This document shows, piece by piece, positions 33,337 through 42,024 of a stretch of DNA of 64,000 bases (position 1 is the stretch's first letter; each line of letters starts with the position of its first letter). The notes beneath the pieces were generated by a model. It saw only the letters and a list, made by a program, of their open reading frames with translations. It was not told the DNA's origin and ran no database searches. Origin of the DNA: Bdellovibrionales bacterium (GTDB taxonomy: Bacteria > Bdellovibrionota > Bdellovibrionia > Bdellovibrionales > UBA1609); NCBI GenBank assembly GCA_019637855.1, contig JAHBUX010000001.1:767337-831336 (forward strand), in the 5' to 3' direction. The translations under genes and the position numbers were made by a program.

Positions 33337-35324
33337 GGCATGGCTCCATACTTTAAAAGTTTGCTCTTGGCTTTCTTGGCGTAGTCGTTGAACTCCAGAT
33401 CCTCAGCCAAAATTTTCTTCCACTTCTCTTTGGCCGAATCCACATTGCCCAAGCTTTCCTCTAAAACGCTATCTTCGTAGATGGCCTTCATCTCCCGGCG
33501 CAGTTCCTTCAGCATCTTGTCCTTAGTGGCTTTGGCTTCACTATTGCTCGGGTCTTCTTTGCTGGCCTTGTCGCAGGCCAGATAGGCTGCTTTATATTGG
33601 GATTTGCTGCCTTGCTGACGGCACTCCTCCATAAAACCGCCGACTTTGACCTTCAGTTTCTCTTGGATTGAAGCAATCTGGCGGCGTGCTTCTTCTTTCA
33701 GGCCGGCGGCGCGTGGATAGTTCGAATTCACGAATTTCTCCAAGGCACGTTGCGAAGCCAGGAGGTCATCCTTCTTCAATGTGGCCATGGCGCGGTTGAA
33801 ATGCGCCTGTCCGCGCGCGACCTTGGCGTCCTCGATGCGTCTTTGTTCGTCATTAAATTTCTTTTCGTCTTCGTGCATCTGGGCCGAGTGAATCATTTCA
33901 ATCACTAGGTTGTGCTCGGGTGAAAGCTCGATGGCCGGGGCCAAACAGAGGCGGGTTTCGTCGATGGTCGCGCCTGCTTTCAAAGTGGACTTGCACTGTT
34001 CCACATAGCCTAGGATGCGCTGCTCGACTTCTTCCTTTTCACGCTGTTGGCGCATGCGTTCTTCATCACGGCGGACCAGCTCTAAACCTTGTTCGCAGAA
34101 AGATTGCAACTCTTTGGAGTTTTCAAATTGGGGCAAGATCTCGTGCAGCTTCGCCAGTTCGGTTAGGCAAAGAGCGTATTTCCCGCCCACGTAAAGTGAG
34201 CGCGCTAGATTGAATGAGTCTTTGACCACCAGCTTCTGCTCTTTGCTTAGCGTATCGAAGCTTAAACTGCTGGCTGGATCGCGGGGAGCGACCTTGGCCT
34301 CTTCTTTTTTATCGGGTAATAGCGAGCCTATCAACAAGATCGGGATCAGAACCACCAATGCTAAACGCACTTTGTTTTTCTTGAGCTTGCGCCATTGGCG
34401 TCGCCAACCCTTTTTCTCCGGTCGCTCTGGGCGCGCCGCTTGATACTGCGTTGGTTCATAGGCCGCCGGTAGATTTGCTGGGTACCAGGGTTCGGCCGGC
34501 TCTTGCATCAGCTGAGGATCGAAGGCTGGCACCGGCAAGCGGTCCACACGATTGTTGAACTGGACGTCGCGAATCTCAAAAGTCATGTCGATGTTCATCA
34601 CACGAATTTCATCGCCGCTCTCGAGGCGGGTCGGTTCGTGTGACGGAATTTTATTTCCGTTCACCTTGGTGCCGTTCGAGCTCCCCAAATCGGTGATAAA
34701 GAAACCCTCTGGAGTGCGCGCGATCTCGAAGTGTTTGCGGCTGATGTGCGGCGAATTGATCGGAATCTCGCTGTCGGACTCACGCCCGGCCACCCACAGG
34801 TCGCCTTCTAGTTTCAAAACTTCATCGTCGGCGGTGTTTGGATAGGAGATGCGGAAGTAGGGCACCAATTTCGAGGCGCCGGCGACGGTGGCTTCATTGT
34901 TCGGACGGGGAGCTGTGTTGTCCACGGCCTGTGGAGCGGGTCCCTCTGCAGGCGTCGGCGCATTGGTGCCAATGCGCGGCTGGAAGAAGGTTGGTAGATT
35001 GCGTGAGGGCTCGGGCTTTTCTTCCTCAGCAAGGTCCGCTTCGAATCCGAACTCGTAGGGTGCGACGATAAACACGCACGCTTCGGTCAACTCTATCACC
35101 TGCACAGTTTCCGAGCCCTTTTGAATCAGCCCGAATTTCGAGAGCGCTTCGCACACCCAAATGCCGTCGCGCTCATAAAACTTCAAATGCTGACGTGAGA
35201 TGCCCTTCTCTGTGCCCAGAGGAATCTGGGCATCTTGAGCGCGGCCGGCCACGTACTCTTTGCCGTTCTCGAGCTGAATGCGGTGAAGTTCTTCGCCATG
35301 CAGTTTCACGGTTAAGATGGCCAT
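33333..35324 (-). CDS. Tandem-FHA membrane protein with helical-repeat C-terminus
   Basis: A 663-residue protein. The first FHA-like domain (about 1-95; 'VAGRAQDAQIPLGTEKGISRQHLKF') keeps G-R and S-R-x-H but lacks the second Asn-Gly pair. The second (about 150-250; 'VAGRESDSEIPINSPHISRKHFEI', 'GSSNGTKVNG') is canonical. A proline-rich linker, a basic stretch and one membrane helix ('VRLALVVLIPILLIGSLL', about 320-340) follow, then about 320 residues of charged TPR/Sel1-like helices with cysteines. The FHA domains are on one side of the membrane and the repeats on the other. It sits directly behind the next FHA gene (adjacent stop and start). Confidence 0.88.
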   Translation of the reverse strand: MAILTVKLHGEELHRIQLENGKEYVAGRAQDAQIPLGTEKGISRQHLKFYERDGIWVCEALSKFGLIQKGSETVQVIELTEACVFIVAPYEFGFEADLAEEEKPEPSRNLPTFFQPRIGTNAPTPAEGPAPQAVDNTAPRPNNEATVAGASKLVPYFRISYPNTADDEVLKLEGDLWVAGRESDSEIPINSPHISRKHFEIARTPEGFFITDLGSSNGTKVNGNKIPSHEPTRLESGDEIRVMNIDMTFEIRDVQFNNRVDRLPVPAFDPQLMQEPAEPWYPANLPAAYEPTQYQAARPERPEKKGWRRQWRKLKKNKVRLALVVLIPILLIGSLLPDKKEEAKVAPRDPASSLSFDTLSKEQKLVVKDSFNLARSLYVGGKYALCLTELAKLHEILPQFENSKELQSFCEQGLELVRRDEERMRQQREKEEVEQRILGYVEQCKSTLKAGATIDETRLCLAPAIELSPEHNLVIEMIHSAQMHEDEKKFNDEQRRIEDAKVARGQAHFNRAMATLKKDDLLASQRALEKFVNSNYPRAAGLKEEARRQIASIQEKLKVKVGGFMEECRQQGSKSQYKAAYLACDKASKEDPSNSEAKATKDKMLKELRREMKAIYEDSVLEESLGNVDSAKEKWKKILAEDLEFNDYAKKAKSKLLKYGAMP

Positions 35325-36308
35325 TTAAAACCGCCCTTCCGTCAGACGGTCACAAGCTTCATAGTTGGCCTTGGCCTCTTGATATATAGGACTGCTTGCG
35401 TCTTTCACCATCACGATCACGTTGCGGAAGGCCGCGCGACAGGCTTTGTACTGGTTTTGCTCGCGATATTTGCGACCGAGTACCACTTGATACTGAATCA
35501 GCTCGTCGAACTTACGTTGCGAGAGACGTTGGTAGCGGTTGCACAATACGTGTTCCGGATTTAGAGCCAAGCAGGCCTGAAAGCTGGTCAAAGAGCGTTC
35601 GAATTGGCCCTTCTTGAAGTCGCGGAAGCCGCGTACGTAGTTCTCCTGCGCCTGACGAGCCGTTACGCTATTGTTCATTTTCTTCAAGGAGACCGCCTCG
35701 GCCGCCTCGCGCAGTTTGTTGGCGGTTTCGATATCGGCTTGAATCTGTTTTTCGCTACGGATCTGTTGCTCTTTCTTTTTGGCTGGTGAGCCAGAGAATA
35801 GCCAAAAGCCGAGCAGTCCCAGCACTCCATATATAATGAGGCGATTGGTTCCGGCCTTCTTACTGGTTTTCGGCCGCCCACTTTTCGAAGAGCGTGGGCG
35901 CGAAGGAGCTGAGGCGCCGCCGTACATCGCAGGCGAACCGCCGTAGTCTTGGTGAACCACCGATAGCGGTGAGCCCGAAACCGCCGTTTGATTGAACTGC
36001 ACTTCGGTATCGCCAAAGGTCACCACGTCGCCGTCTTGTAAGATTGCACGCTCCACACCTTTGCCATTCACTTGCACCAGATTTTTATCGTTCAGGCTGA
36101 TCACTTCGCAGCTGAAGCCATCGGATTCCACCTGCGCATGCTTGCGGCTGCATTTCGGATCGTTGACGATCACAAAACCGCAATCCGGACTACGGCCGAC
36201 GTCAAACGACGGCGCGTTCATCAGGCGCACCGAGCCCTTCATGGTCCCGCTGATCACGGTCCACTTCGTAGCTGCGGCAGGAGAGATGGCGACTGCGGAA
36301 TTGCTCAT
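35325..36308 (-). CDS. FHA-domain membrane protein with TPR-like C-terminus
   Basis: A 327-residue protein. One FHA domain (about 15-105; 'FDVGRSPDCGFVIVNDPKCSRKHAQVE', 'NLVQVNGKGVERAILQDGDVVTFG') has the phosphothreonine-binding G-R, S-R-K-H and N-G residues. A Ser/Arg/Lys-rich linker, one membrane helix ('RLIIYGVLGLLGFWLFSG', about 160-177) and a helical C-terminal domain (TPR-like, 'YVRGFRDFKKGQFERSLTSFQACLALNPEH') follow. The architecture repeats that of its downstream neighbour. Its ATG overlaps the stop of the upstream FHA gene by four bases. Confidence 0.9.
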   Translation of the reverse strand: MSNSAVAISPAAATKWTVISGTMKGSVRLMNAPSFDVGRSPDCGFVIVNDPKCSRKHAQVESDGFSCEVISLNDKNLVQVNGKGVERAILQDGDVVTFGDTEVQFNQTAVSGSPLSVVHQDYGGSPAMYGGASAPSRPRSSKSGRPKTSKKAGTNRLIIYGVLGLLGFWLFSGSPAKKKEQQIRSEKQIQADIETANKLREAAEAVSLKKMNNSVTARQAQENYVRGFRDFKKGQFERSLTSFQACLALNPEHVLCNRYQRLSQRKFDELIQYQVVLGRKYREQNQYKACRAAFRNVIVMVKDASSPIYQEAKANYEACDRLTEGRF

Positions 36309-37933
36309 CCTTCTCCTTCCATAGGCAAGAGAACGATCAGGTAGTAGGCAAGCTTGGCGCTGCCGTAAATGCCCTGTGCCACCACTTGGAAGTTCGAGCC
36401 CGAGAACTCGAGTTCATTAGTGGCCAATTCGTCGGGATTTTTGTCCACGCGTTCGATCAGATCTTTCAAACTGAGTTTCAGCGCTTGATCGTTGATATCG
36501 TTCACACTTTGTAGAGTGAGAGTGGCGGCCGGCAAACCGATACGGGCTTCAAAAGCCTGATTGACCGCAGCAATCGAAAGATCGTGCGTGCGCACGCCCA
36601 TGGCGGCAAAGCCCATCAGCTCGACTAAGTTCCCGATCTCGCGATTGCGGTCATGTTCAACGGCACGATTGACGCCCGCGCTCTGCACCGGATTGGCCGC
36701 GCGGGTCAGCGCGCTAGACACGTTCGAGGCTAGAAGCTGCAGGGCGGGAAACTGATATTCGACGTGCACGGTCTCGCCGCCATCTTTGAGCGCCGTGTCC
36801 AGTTGCACGTTGATATTGCGGATCGGATATTCGATCAGCTTGTACAGGAAGTAGAAGAGCACAAAGCCCAGCACCAACGAGATACAGAGCGTAATGATAA
36901 AGAGGCTCAAAACGTCGCCGTCTTTGACGGCCAACGAACGCATGTCATACAGCACCACGGCCCAATGGGTGACCGCTTGATTGCCGGAGTCTTGGTTGAA
37001 CACCATCACCGGATACATGGCGACGACGGTGTCGTCGTCGATTTGCTTCACAGCTTCACTATTGAATTTGCGAGCTTCATGTACAAATGGGATGTCGGGA
37101 TAAGAGCCTGCTTGCGAAGCCGGAGAAACGATGTTGCCGTCGATGTTGGAGATGATCATGGCCTTTTTCACGCCGGGGCGGGCCGTGGCGATGTCCACCG
37201 AGGCAGCGCTGATCTGGTCGCTGGTTAAGTAAGGCCGATTCACGCGCGCCAGAGTGGTGGCGATCGTCATGGCGTGATGTTGGCTCTCTTCTTCGATACT
37301 GCTCTTAAGGATTCGCACCAAAGGAATCGTCGATAGTGTGGTGACCAGAAGAATAAAGGCCGCCATAAAGCCAGCGAGCACCCATTTGAAATCAAACAGT
37401 TCGGGCAGCTTGACCATTCCGGGCAGAACCACGCGATCCATGTATTCTTGAAATACAGCTGCCCAACGCGGGAACTTGCTCTGCATGAGTTCGGCGCTCT
37501 CGGCCTGCGGAGCCGAGAATTCTTCGCTGTCGTCGCGGTCACGCCGACGCGAGCGCGGCGGTGACTGCTGATAAGCCACGTTGCCATAAGAGGGCTGCTG
37601 TTGGCCTCCGTACATCTGCTGCTGGAAGCGTGCGGCCCAGTTCTCTGGCACCTTTTGAACTTCAAAGAACACGTCGTGCAACGCGATCTTGTCGCCCGAG
37701 TTGGCTTTGCTCGAACGCACCTGCACGCCGTTGATGAAGGTGCCGTTGCGTGAACCGGCGTCGGTGACGATAACTTTGTCGTCAAAGATCTCGATACGAG
37801 TATGCTCTTTTGAAATGCTGCCACTCGGGATCTTGATGTCGCAGCCGGGCGCTCGTCCAATCAACGTGGAGTTTTTGGTGAGCGGCACAACTTGTCCGGC
37901 CAAAGGGCCGTTAAGAAAGCGGATGATCCACAT
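36305..37933 (-). CDS. FHA-domain membrane sensor protein with extracytoplasmic and PAS-like domains
   Basis: A 542-residue protein. It has an N-terminal FHA domain (about 1-95; 'LIGRAPGCDIKIPSGSISKEHTRI', 'AGSRNGTFINGVQV') with all phosphothreonine-binding residues, a Gln/Arg-rich linker, and a first membrane helix near 195-220. An extracytoplasmic sensor-like domain (about 225-350; 'VKKAMIISNIDGNIVSPASQ', Cache-like) is followed by a second helix near 355-380, a HAMP-like stretch, and a C-terminal PAS-like domain ('MGVRTHDLSIAAVNQAFEARIG'). No kinase or cyclase output domain is present. ATG at 37933 is chosen; it lies inside the DUF192 gene (23-base overlap). Confidence 0.87.
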   Translation of the reverse strand: MWIIRFLNGPLAGQVVPLTKNSTLIGRAPGCDIKIPSGSISKEHTRIEIFDDKVIVTDAGSRNGTFINGVQVRSSKANSGDKIALHDVFFEVQKVPENWAARFQQQMYGGQQQPSYGNVAYQQSPPRSRRRDRDDSEEFSAPQAESAELMQSKFPRWAAVFQEYMDRVVLPGMVKLPELFDFKWVLAGFMAAFILLVTTLSTIPLVRILKSSIEEESQHHAMTIATTLARVNRPYLTSDQISAASVDIATARPGVKKAMIISNIDGNIVSPASQAGSYPDIPFVHEARKFNSEAVKQIDDDTVVAMYPVMVFNQDSGNQAVTHWAVVLYDMRSLAVKDGDVLSLFIITLCISLVLGFVLFYFLYKLIEYPIRNINVQLDTALKDGGETVHVEYQFPALQLLASNVSSALTRAANPVQSAGVNRAVEHDRNREIGNLVELMGFAAMGVRTHDLSIAAVNQAFEARIGLPAATLTLQSVNDINDQALKLSLKDLIERVDKNPDELATNELEFSGSNFQVVAQGIYGSAKLAYYLIVLLPMEGEG

Positions 37934-38261
37934 GCAATTGCTCACCGATGGCGACCGGATGTTTCTCTAGAAATCCGGGCGCGAGTTCAATAACGCTGGC
38001 GGCGCCCCACACGGGCAGCACCAGGCGGGCGGGTTTGACCCGCGAGTAAGTTTTCTTCACCACCATCTTGCGATCAACGAAGACCAAGTCGATGGCGAAC
38101 TTCATAAAAAACGTATGAATCGAGTTACACCGCAAAATCCACAAAGCTTGATCGTCGGGCAGATGAGTGCGGCCGATCAAACCCTTGGTGCGCGGCCACC
38201 AAGTGGACGCGACTTCGAGATACGGAATCAAAGTGGAGCGGGCGTTACGCAACTGCATCAC
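37911..38261 (-). CDS. DUF192 family protein
   Basis: A 116-residue protein of the DUF192 family, recognised from 'TWWPRTKGLIGRTHLPDDQALWILRCNSIHTFFMKFAIDLVFVDRKMVV', with the conserved R-x-x-G-L-M/I-x-R and the I-H-T-F/x-x-M motif, and a C-terminal 'VIELAPGF'. Family members are small beta proteins, often exported, sometimes linked to stress or secretion; no activity is known. No signal peptide is seen here. Both ends overlap their neighbours (tadC by four bases, FHA gene by 23), so it is an integral part of this operon. Confidence 0.85.
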   Translation of the reverse strand: MMQLRNARSTLIPYLEVASTWWPRTKGLIGRTHLPDDQALWILRCNSIHTFFMKFAIDLVFVDRKMVVKKTYSRVKPARLVLPVWGAASVIELAPGFLEKHPVAIGEQLHVDHPLS

Positions 38262-39163
38262 GTGCCCCCGTAGAAGAACTGCAGCACGACGGGTGCGAAC
38301 ACCATGATCATCACCGCGGGTAGAATCAGAAACATCAGGGGAATCAACATGGCTTGCGAGGCCCGGGCGCCGGCCTTTTCGGCGCGAACAAAACGCTCTA
38401 AGCGCATTTGGATCGATTGGTCTTTCAATACCTGGGCGATGCTGGCACCAGTCTCGTCCGCATCGCGTACGACGGCGACCACACTGGTGATCTCGGAGAT
38501 GTCGAGGCGGTCGGCCAAGCGGGTGAGCGCCTCTTTGCGTGAAGAGCCGAGTTTGATGTCTTTCAAAACCAGATTGAACTCTTCAGCCAAAGTGCTGGCT
38601 TCGGCCTTGTCGACGATGCGTTGAAGTGCACCCATGAAGTCCAGACCGGCTTCTGTCGAAAGGGCCATCAGGTCGATGAAGAAGGGTAGGTCGACAACGA
38701 CATCGATGTAGCGCTTCTTGCGCGCTTGGTTGGCGTGAATGGTTGGAAACATCCAGCCCGCCACCGCGAGGGCGGGGAACATCAGCATGGGCATATCCAT
38801 CTGCAGGGCAAAGTTCATAACGAAGAAGCCGATGGGAAAGAAAACCCCCCACAGGATCTGTAGGCCGATGAATTCATCTTCGTTCAGCTCTTGCGACAGG
38901 CCGGCTGTCAGCAAGCGCCGCCGGATACGTTCACGATAGGCTTTGCCTTGAATACGTTGTGCGTGCTGAAGAGTGAAATTGTGCACCAGCGGGCGCGAGA
39001 AATTGATTAAACCACTTTTGGATTTGGCGGGTTCATTTCCTGAGGCCCAAGCCAACGCTTCAGCGTCGGTGTTGTTGGTGAACACGGCGGTCGAAAACAG
39101 GTACACGCTCAATGCGGCGAGCCCTAGTCCGGTCACCAGAATAAAAAATTCGAACGTGAACAT
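38258..39163 (-). CDS. tadC: TadC-type secretion/pilus inner membrane protein (T2SS F family)
   Basis: A 301-residue type II secretion F-domain protein of the TadC class: an N-terminal helix, a cytoplasmic stretch ('RIRRRLLTAGLSQELNEDEFIGLQ'), two central helices, the T2SSF domain ('VVDLPFFIDLMALSTEAGLDFMGALQRIV', 'EFNLVLKDIKLGSSRKEAL', 'DADETGASIAQVLKDQS') and a C-terminal helix ending GGT. TadC works with TadB and the TadA ATPase in Flp-type pili. None of those partners is in the window. ATG at 39163 has AAGGG upstream. It is the first gene of the FHA operon and is divergent from maf. Confidence 0.9.
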   Translation of the reverse strand: MFTFEFFILVTGLGLAALSVYLFSTAVFTNNTDAEALAWASGNEPAKSKSGLINFSRPLVHNFTLQHAQRIQGKAYRERIRRRLLTAGLSQELNEDEFIGLQILWGVFFPIGFFVMNFALQMDMPMLMFPALAVAGWMFPTIHANQARKKRYIDVVVDLPFFIDLMALSTEAGLDFMGALQRIVDKAEASTLAEEFNLVLKDIKLGSSRKEALTRLADRLDISEITSVVAVVRDADETGASIAQVLKDQSIQMRLERFVRAEKAGARASQAMLIPLMFLILPAVMIMVFAPVVLQFFYGGT

Positions 39164-39197
39164 TCCCAACCCTTCGAAATTCCCTTACAACGAAGAC

Positions 39198-39812
39198 ATG
39201 TTGAAACTTGTTTTGGCGTCCCAATCACCGCGTCGCCGCGAACTGCTGAATTCGGCCGCTTACGAGTTCACTGTCTCCACAGTAAAAGTATCGGAAATCT
39301 TTGATGAAAGTTTGAATCCGCAGGAAGTGGCGTCTCATCTTGCGACACTCAAGGCGCGCGCCTGTCTGGACCAGCACAAGTCATTGAATTCACCAGGCTA
39401 TTTGATTCTCTCGGCCGACACAATCGTGGTGCTGGGTGACCAAATCTTAGGCAAGCCCGAATCGGCGGCCCAAGCCGAGGATTTTTTGCGCCGACTTTCT
39501 TCAAATACTCACCGCGTCATGACCGGTGTAGCTCTCCTTGAGTCGGGCTCGACCAAGACCTGGACCGGGGTTGAAATCACCGAAGTGAAGTTTCGCGAGC
39601 TGAGTGCAGAAGAGATTCGCACCTATGTGGCCGACGGGGAACCGATGGACAAAGCGGGGGCTTACGGGATTCAGGGCGACGGTGGTAAATTTGTTTCGTC
39701 AGTGCATGGCTCGTGGAGTAATGTGGTCGGCTTGCCGCTCGAGCGGCTGGAAAGAGCTCTGAAGGAAAATGGCTGGACAGTCGGTCGGCACTCGCCTCAA
39801 AAATCTGAATGA
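39198..39812 (+). CDS. maf: Maf-type nucleoside triphosphate pyrophosphatase
   Basis: A 204-residue Maf/HAM1-like protein. It has the opening 'LVLASQSPRRRELLN' and the central 'LILSADTIVVLGDQILGKP' with the catalytic aspartate, then 'EPMDKAGAYGIQGDGGKFV' and 'GSWSNVVGLPLERLERAL'. The family hydrolyses dTTP/UTP or modified nucleotides; which group this one belongs to cannot be read with confidence. ATG at 39198; the frame is open upstream only as antisense of tadC. It overlaps the next gene by 44 bases. Confidence 0.95.
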   Translation: MLKLVLASQSPRRRELLNSAAYEFTVSTVKVSEIFDESLNPQEVASHLATLKARACLDQHKSLNSPGYLILSADTIVVLGDQILGKPESAAQAEDFLRRLSSNTHRVMTGVALLESGSTKTWTGVEITEVKFRELSAEEIRTYVADGEPMDKAGAYGIQGDGGKFVSSVHGSWSNVVGLPLERLERALKENGWTVGRHSPQKSE

Positions 39813-40479
39813 GAAAGTTCGCGCGGCCTGTATCGCCTGGGGCCGTGATCCCGCGACGGTCAAGGTTCTTGCGGTTTCTAAACTGCAACCGTTGAGCGCC
39901 ATACGTGAAGCTTATGAAAGTGGCCAGCGCGACTTTGCTGAAAACTATGTGCAAGAGGCGGTCGACAAACAAGATCAGCTGCACAGTCTCCCGGTCGACT
40001 GGCATTTCATCGGTCGTATTCAATCCAACAAGGTCAAAGCTCTAGCGGGTCGTTTTAACATCATTCATTCGGTCGATCGTTCCTCGATCGCCGAGGCCTT
40101 GCAAAAGGCGACGCAAAACGGTCGCCGGCAAGACATTTTTTTGCAGTTCAATGTGGCCGCCGAAGCCAGCAAGGGCGGGGTCGGTGAAAATGAGCTGAAA
40201 GATTTGGTTCACTTTGTTGTTGAGAGCTGTTCGAGCCTTCGTGTGTTAGGCTTAATGGTGATGCCCCCTTTGGATACGCAGGCCCGCGTTTATTTTCGGC
40301 GTGCGCGCGAATTGCAAGATGCCTTGCGTTCGGCGCTCAGCGCGGAACAGAGGGCGGCGCATCCGTTCAATGAGCTGTCCATGGGAACCACCGCCGACTA
40401 CGCCGAGGCGATTGCTGAGGGCGCGACATGGATTCGCATCGGAACGGAAATTTTCGGGGCACGTGAGGAAAAGGAATAG
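39769..40479 (+). CDS. YggS-type pyridoxal-phosphate homeostasis protein
   Basis: A 236-residue PLP-binding protein of the YggS/PLPBP family. It has the PLP lysine in 'VLAVSKLQP' (Lys38), 'FAENYVQEAVDK', 'WHFIGRIQSNKVK', 'HSVDR' and the C-terminal 'LSMGTTADYAEAIAEGATWIRIGTEIFG'. It lacks known catalytic activity and buffers intracellular PLP. AAGGAAA directly precedes the ATG. Overlap with maf and five-base spacing to proC put all three in one operon, a widely conserved yggS-proC pairing. Confidence 0.95.
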   Translation: MAGQSVGTRLKNLNEKVRAACIAWGRDPATVKVLAVSKLQPLSAIREAYESGQRDFAENYVQEAVDKQDQLHSLPVDWHFIGRIQSNKVKALAGRFNIIHSVDRSSIAEALQKATQNGRRQDIFLQFNVAAEASKGGVGENELKDLVHFVVESCSSLRVLGLMVMPPLDTQARVYFRRARELQDALRSALSAEQRAAHPFNELSMGTTADYAEAIAEGATWIRIGTEIFGAREEKE

Positions 40480-40484
40480 GCAAA

Positions 40485-41297
40485 ATGAAAGAGAACATCG
40501 GATTTATTGGCGCCGGTAACATGTGCCAAGCTCTTGTAGAAGGTTGGTTGTCGGAAAACCTAGTGACCCCGGGCGAAGTGTTCGTCAGTAACCGCACGCC
40601 GGGAAAAATCCAGCGCCTTACGGAGCAGTTTAAAATCAACGCCTGTGCCACCAATGAAGAGGTGGTCGACAAAGCCGACGTTGTGATTGTCGCAGTGAAG
40701 CCTCAGGATCTTGAGGCGGCCATTGAACCCATCGCTTCAAGTTTCAATGAGGATCAGATTGTCATCAGCTTGGCGGCGGGAATCCAATTGCACAAACTCA
40801 AGCGTTTGCTGCCCAAAAACAAAAACCTCGTGCGCGTCATGGCCAACACCCCGGCAAAAGTAAAAAGGGGAGCTTTTGCCTACTGCACGGCCGCCTCCAA
40901 CATTCGCGTCGATCGCTGGATGGAAAGAATGTTCAAACCGCTTGGTTACACGATAAAACTTGATGAGGGTGATGCTTTCGAAGCCTTCACAGTCGCCAGC
41001 AGTGCTGGCATCGGTTTCATTTTCGAATTGATGGTTTATTGGCAAGAATGGATCGAAGAGCATGGCATCGACGCCAAAACCGCCCAACAGATCACAGTGA
41101 ACACCTTTTTAGGCGCCAGCCAACTGGCCACCCAAAGCCCGACTCAAACCCTAGAGGAGTTGCAAGCCAAGGTGACCTCCAAAAAAGGAATTACCCACGC
41201 TGGCTTAGAGAGCATGCGTGAGCTCGAAGTGGAGCGCCTGCTAAGATACTCCTTCGAGAAAAGCGCCCTAAGAGACCGCGAACTCTCCGAGAACTAA
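40485..41297 (+). CDS. proC: Pyrroline-5-carboxylate reductase
   Basis: A 270-residue enzyme performing the last step of proline synthesis (NAD(P)H-dependent reduction). It shows the Rossmann loop 'IGFIGAGNMCQALVEGWL', 'SNRTPGK', 'VIVAVKPQDLEAAI', 'VRVMANTPAKVKRGA' and the C-terminal catalytic segment 'KVTSKKGITHAGLESM', which corresponds to the usual T-S-P-G-G-T-T (the Pro-Gly-Gly is here Lys-Lys-Gly). Length is standard. Confidence 0.95.
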   Translation: MKENIGFIGAGNMCQALVEGWLSENLVTPGEVFVSNRTPGKIQRLTEQFKINACATNEEVVDKADVVIVAVKPQDLEAAIEPIASSFNEDQIVISLAAGIQLHKLKRLLPKNKNLVRVMANTPAKVKRGAFAYCTAASNIRVDRWMERMFKPLGYTIKLDEGDAFEAFTVASSAGIGFIFELMVYWQEWIEEHGIDAKTAQQITVNTFLGASQLATQSPTQTLEELQAKVTSKKGITHAGLESMRELEVERLLRYSFEKSALRDRELSEN

Positions 41298-41408
41298 AAC
41301 AAAGCCACGCGCTAACCACGGAGGCTTGAGGCCAGGGGGCCGGGGTCCAGGGGCCAGAAGTCAGCTGCCGGAAACGCTTCGCAAGCATAAATACTTGCAG
41401 AGACCAAG

Positions 41409-41445
41409 CCCCCCTCGTAACCTAAAAGAGTCTTCCAAGAGGGGG
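41409..41445 (+). promoter_or_regulatory. Inverted repeat covering the divIVA ribosome-binding site
   Basis: CCCCCTC (41410-41416) is the exact complement of GAGGGGG (41439-41445), which is the SD of divIVA eight bases before its ATG. The 22-base loop is AT-rich. Folding would hide the SD. A GCAAG/CTTGC repeat (41388-41405) lies just upstream. Confidence 0.45.
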
Positions 41446-41453
41446 AAAACCAA

Positions 41454-42008
41454 ATGCGTATAGCGCCCATCGATATCGCCCACAAAACCTTCCACCGCAA
41501 AATGATGGGCTTCGACCCCGACGAGGTCATGGACTTCCTCCGCCTTGTAGCTGAAGAACTCGAAAGCTTAATCAAAGAAAGAAATTCTCTAAAAGAAACC
41601 CTGCGCGAAAAAGAACTCTCCATCGCCGAGTACCGCGAGCGCGACGAGCTTTTGAAGTCCACGATCACGACGGCCACCCGTATGTCGGAAAAAATGCAAG
41701 TCGACGCCGAACGCGAAGCTAAATTGATCATCAACGACGCCAATCAAAAGGCCGAAATGATCGTGCGTGAATCGCGTGACTCGTTAAAACGCATTTATGG
41801 CGATATCTCTGAGCTCAAAAAAGTCCGCATGCAGTTCGAAAACAACCTGCGCGCCTTGGTACAAAGCCATTTGACCATGCTGGAGCAGGCGCAAAAAATC
41901 ATGCCCAATCCGGTGATCGAGCCCAAGATCAGCAGCGATATTCGCGAGAATGACGACGCCCAGGCGTTGAAAGCCAAGATCGCCGAAGCTATTCAAAAGA
42001 ATCTGTAA
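41454..42008 (+). CDS. divIVA: DivIVA-domain cell-pole/division protein
   Basis: A 184-residue protein with the DivIVA lipid-binding N-terminus 'MRIAPIDIAHKTFHRKMMGFDPDEVMDFL' and long coiled coils (about 30-150; 'EELESLIKERNSLKETLREKELSIAEYRERDELL'). DivIVA proteins bind negatively curved membrane at poles and septa and recruit partners. Position after proC and before a DUF167 gene is the arrangement also common in Gram-positives and found in Bdellovibrio-like genomes. Its SD is GAGGGGG, within an inverted repeat. Confidence 0.93.
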   Translation: MRIAPIDIAHKTFHRKMMGFDPDEVMDFLRLVAEELESLIKERNSLKETLREKELSIAEYRERDELLKSTITTATRMSEKMQVDAEREAKLIINDANQKAEMIVRESRDSLKRIYGDISELKKVRMQFENNLRALVQSHLTMLEQAQKIMPNPVIEPKISSDIRENDDAQALKAKIAEAIQKNL

Positions 42009-42024
42009 ATTAAAGGGAGGCGCT

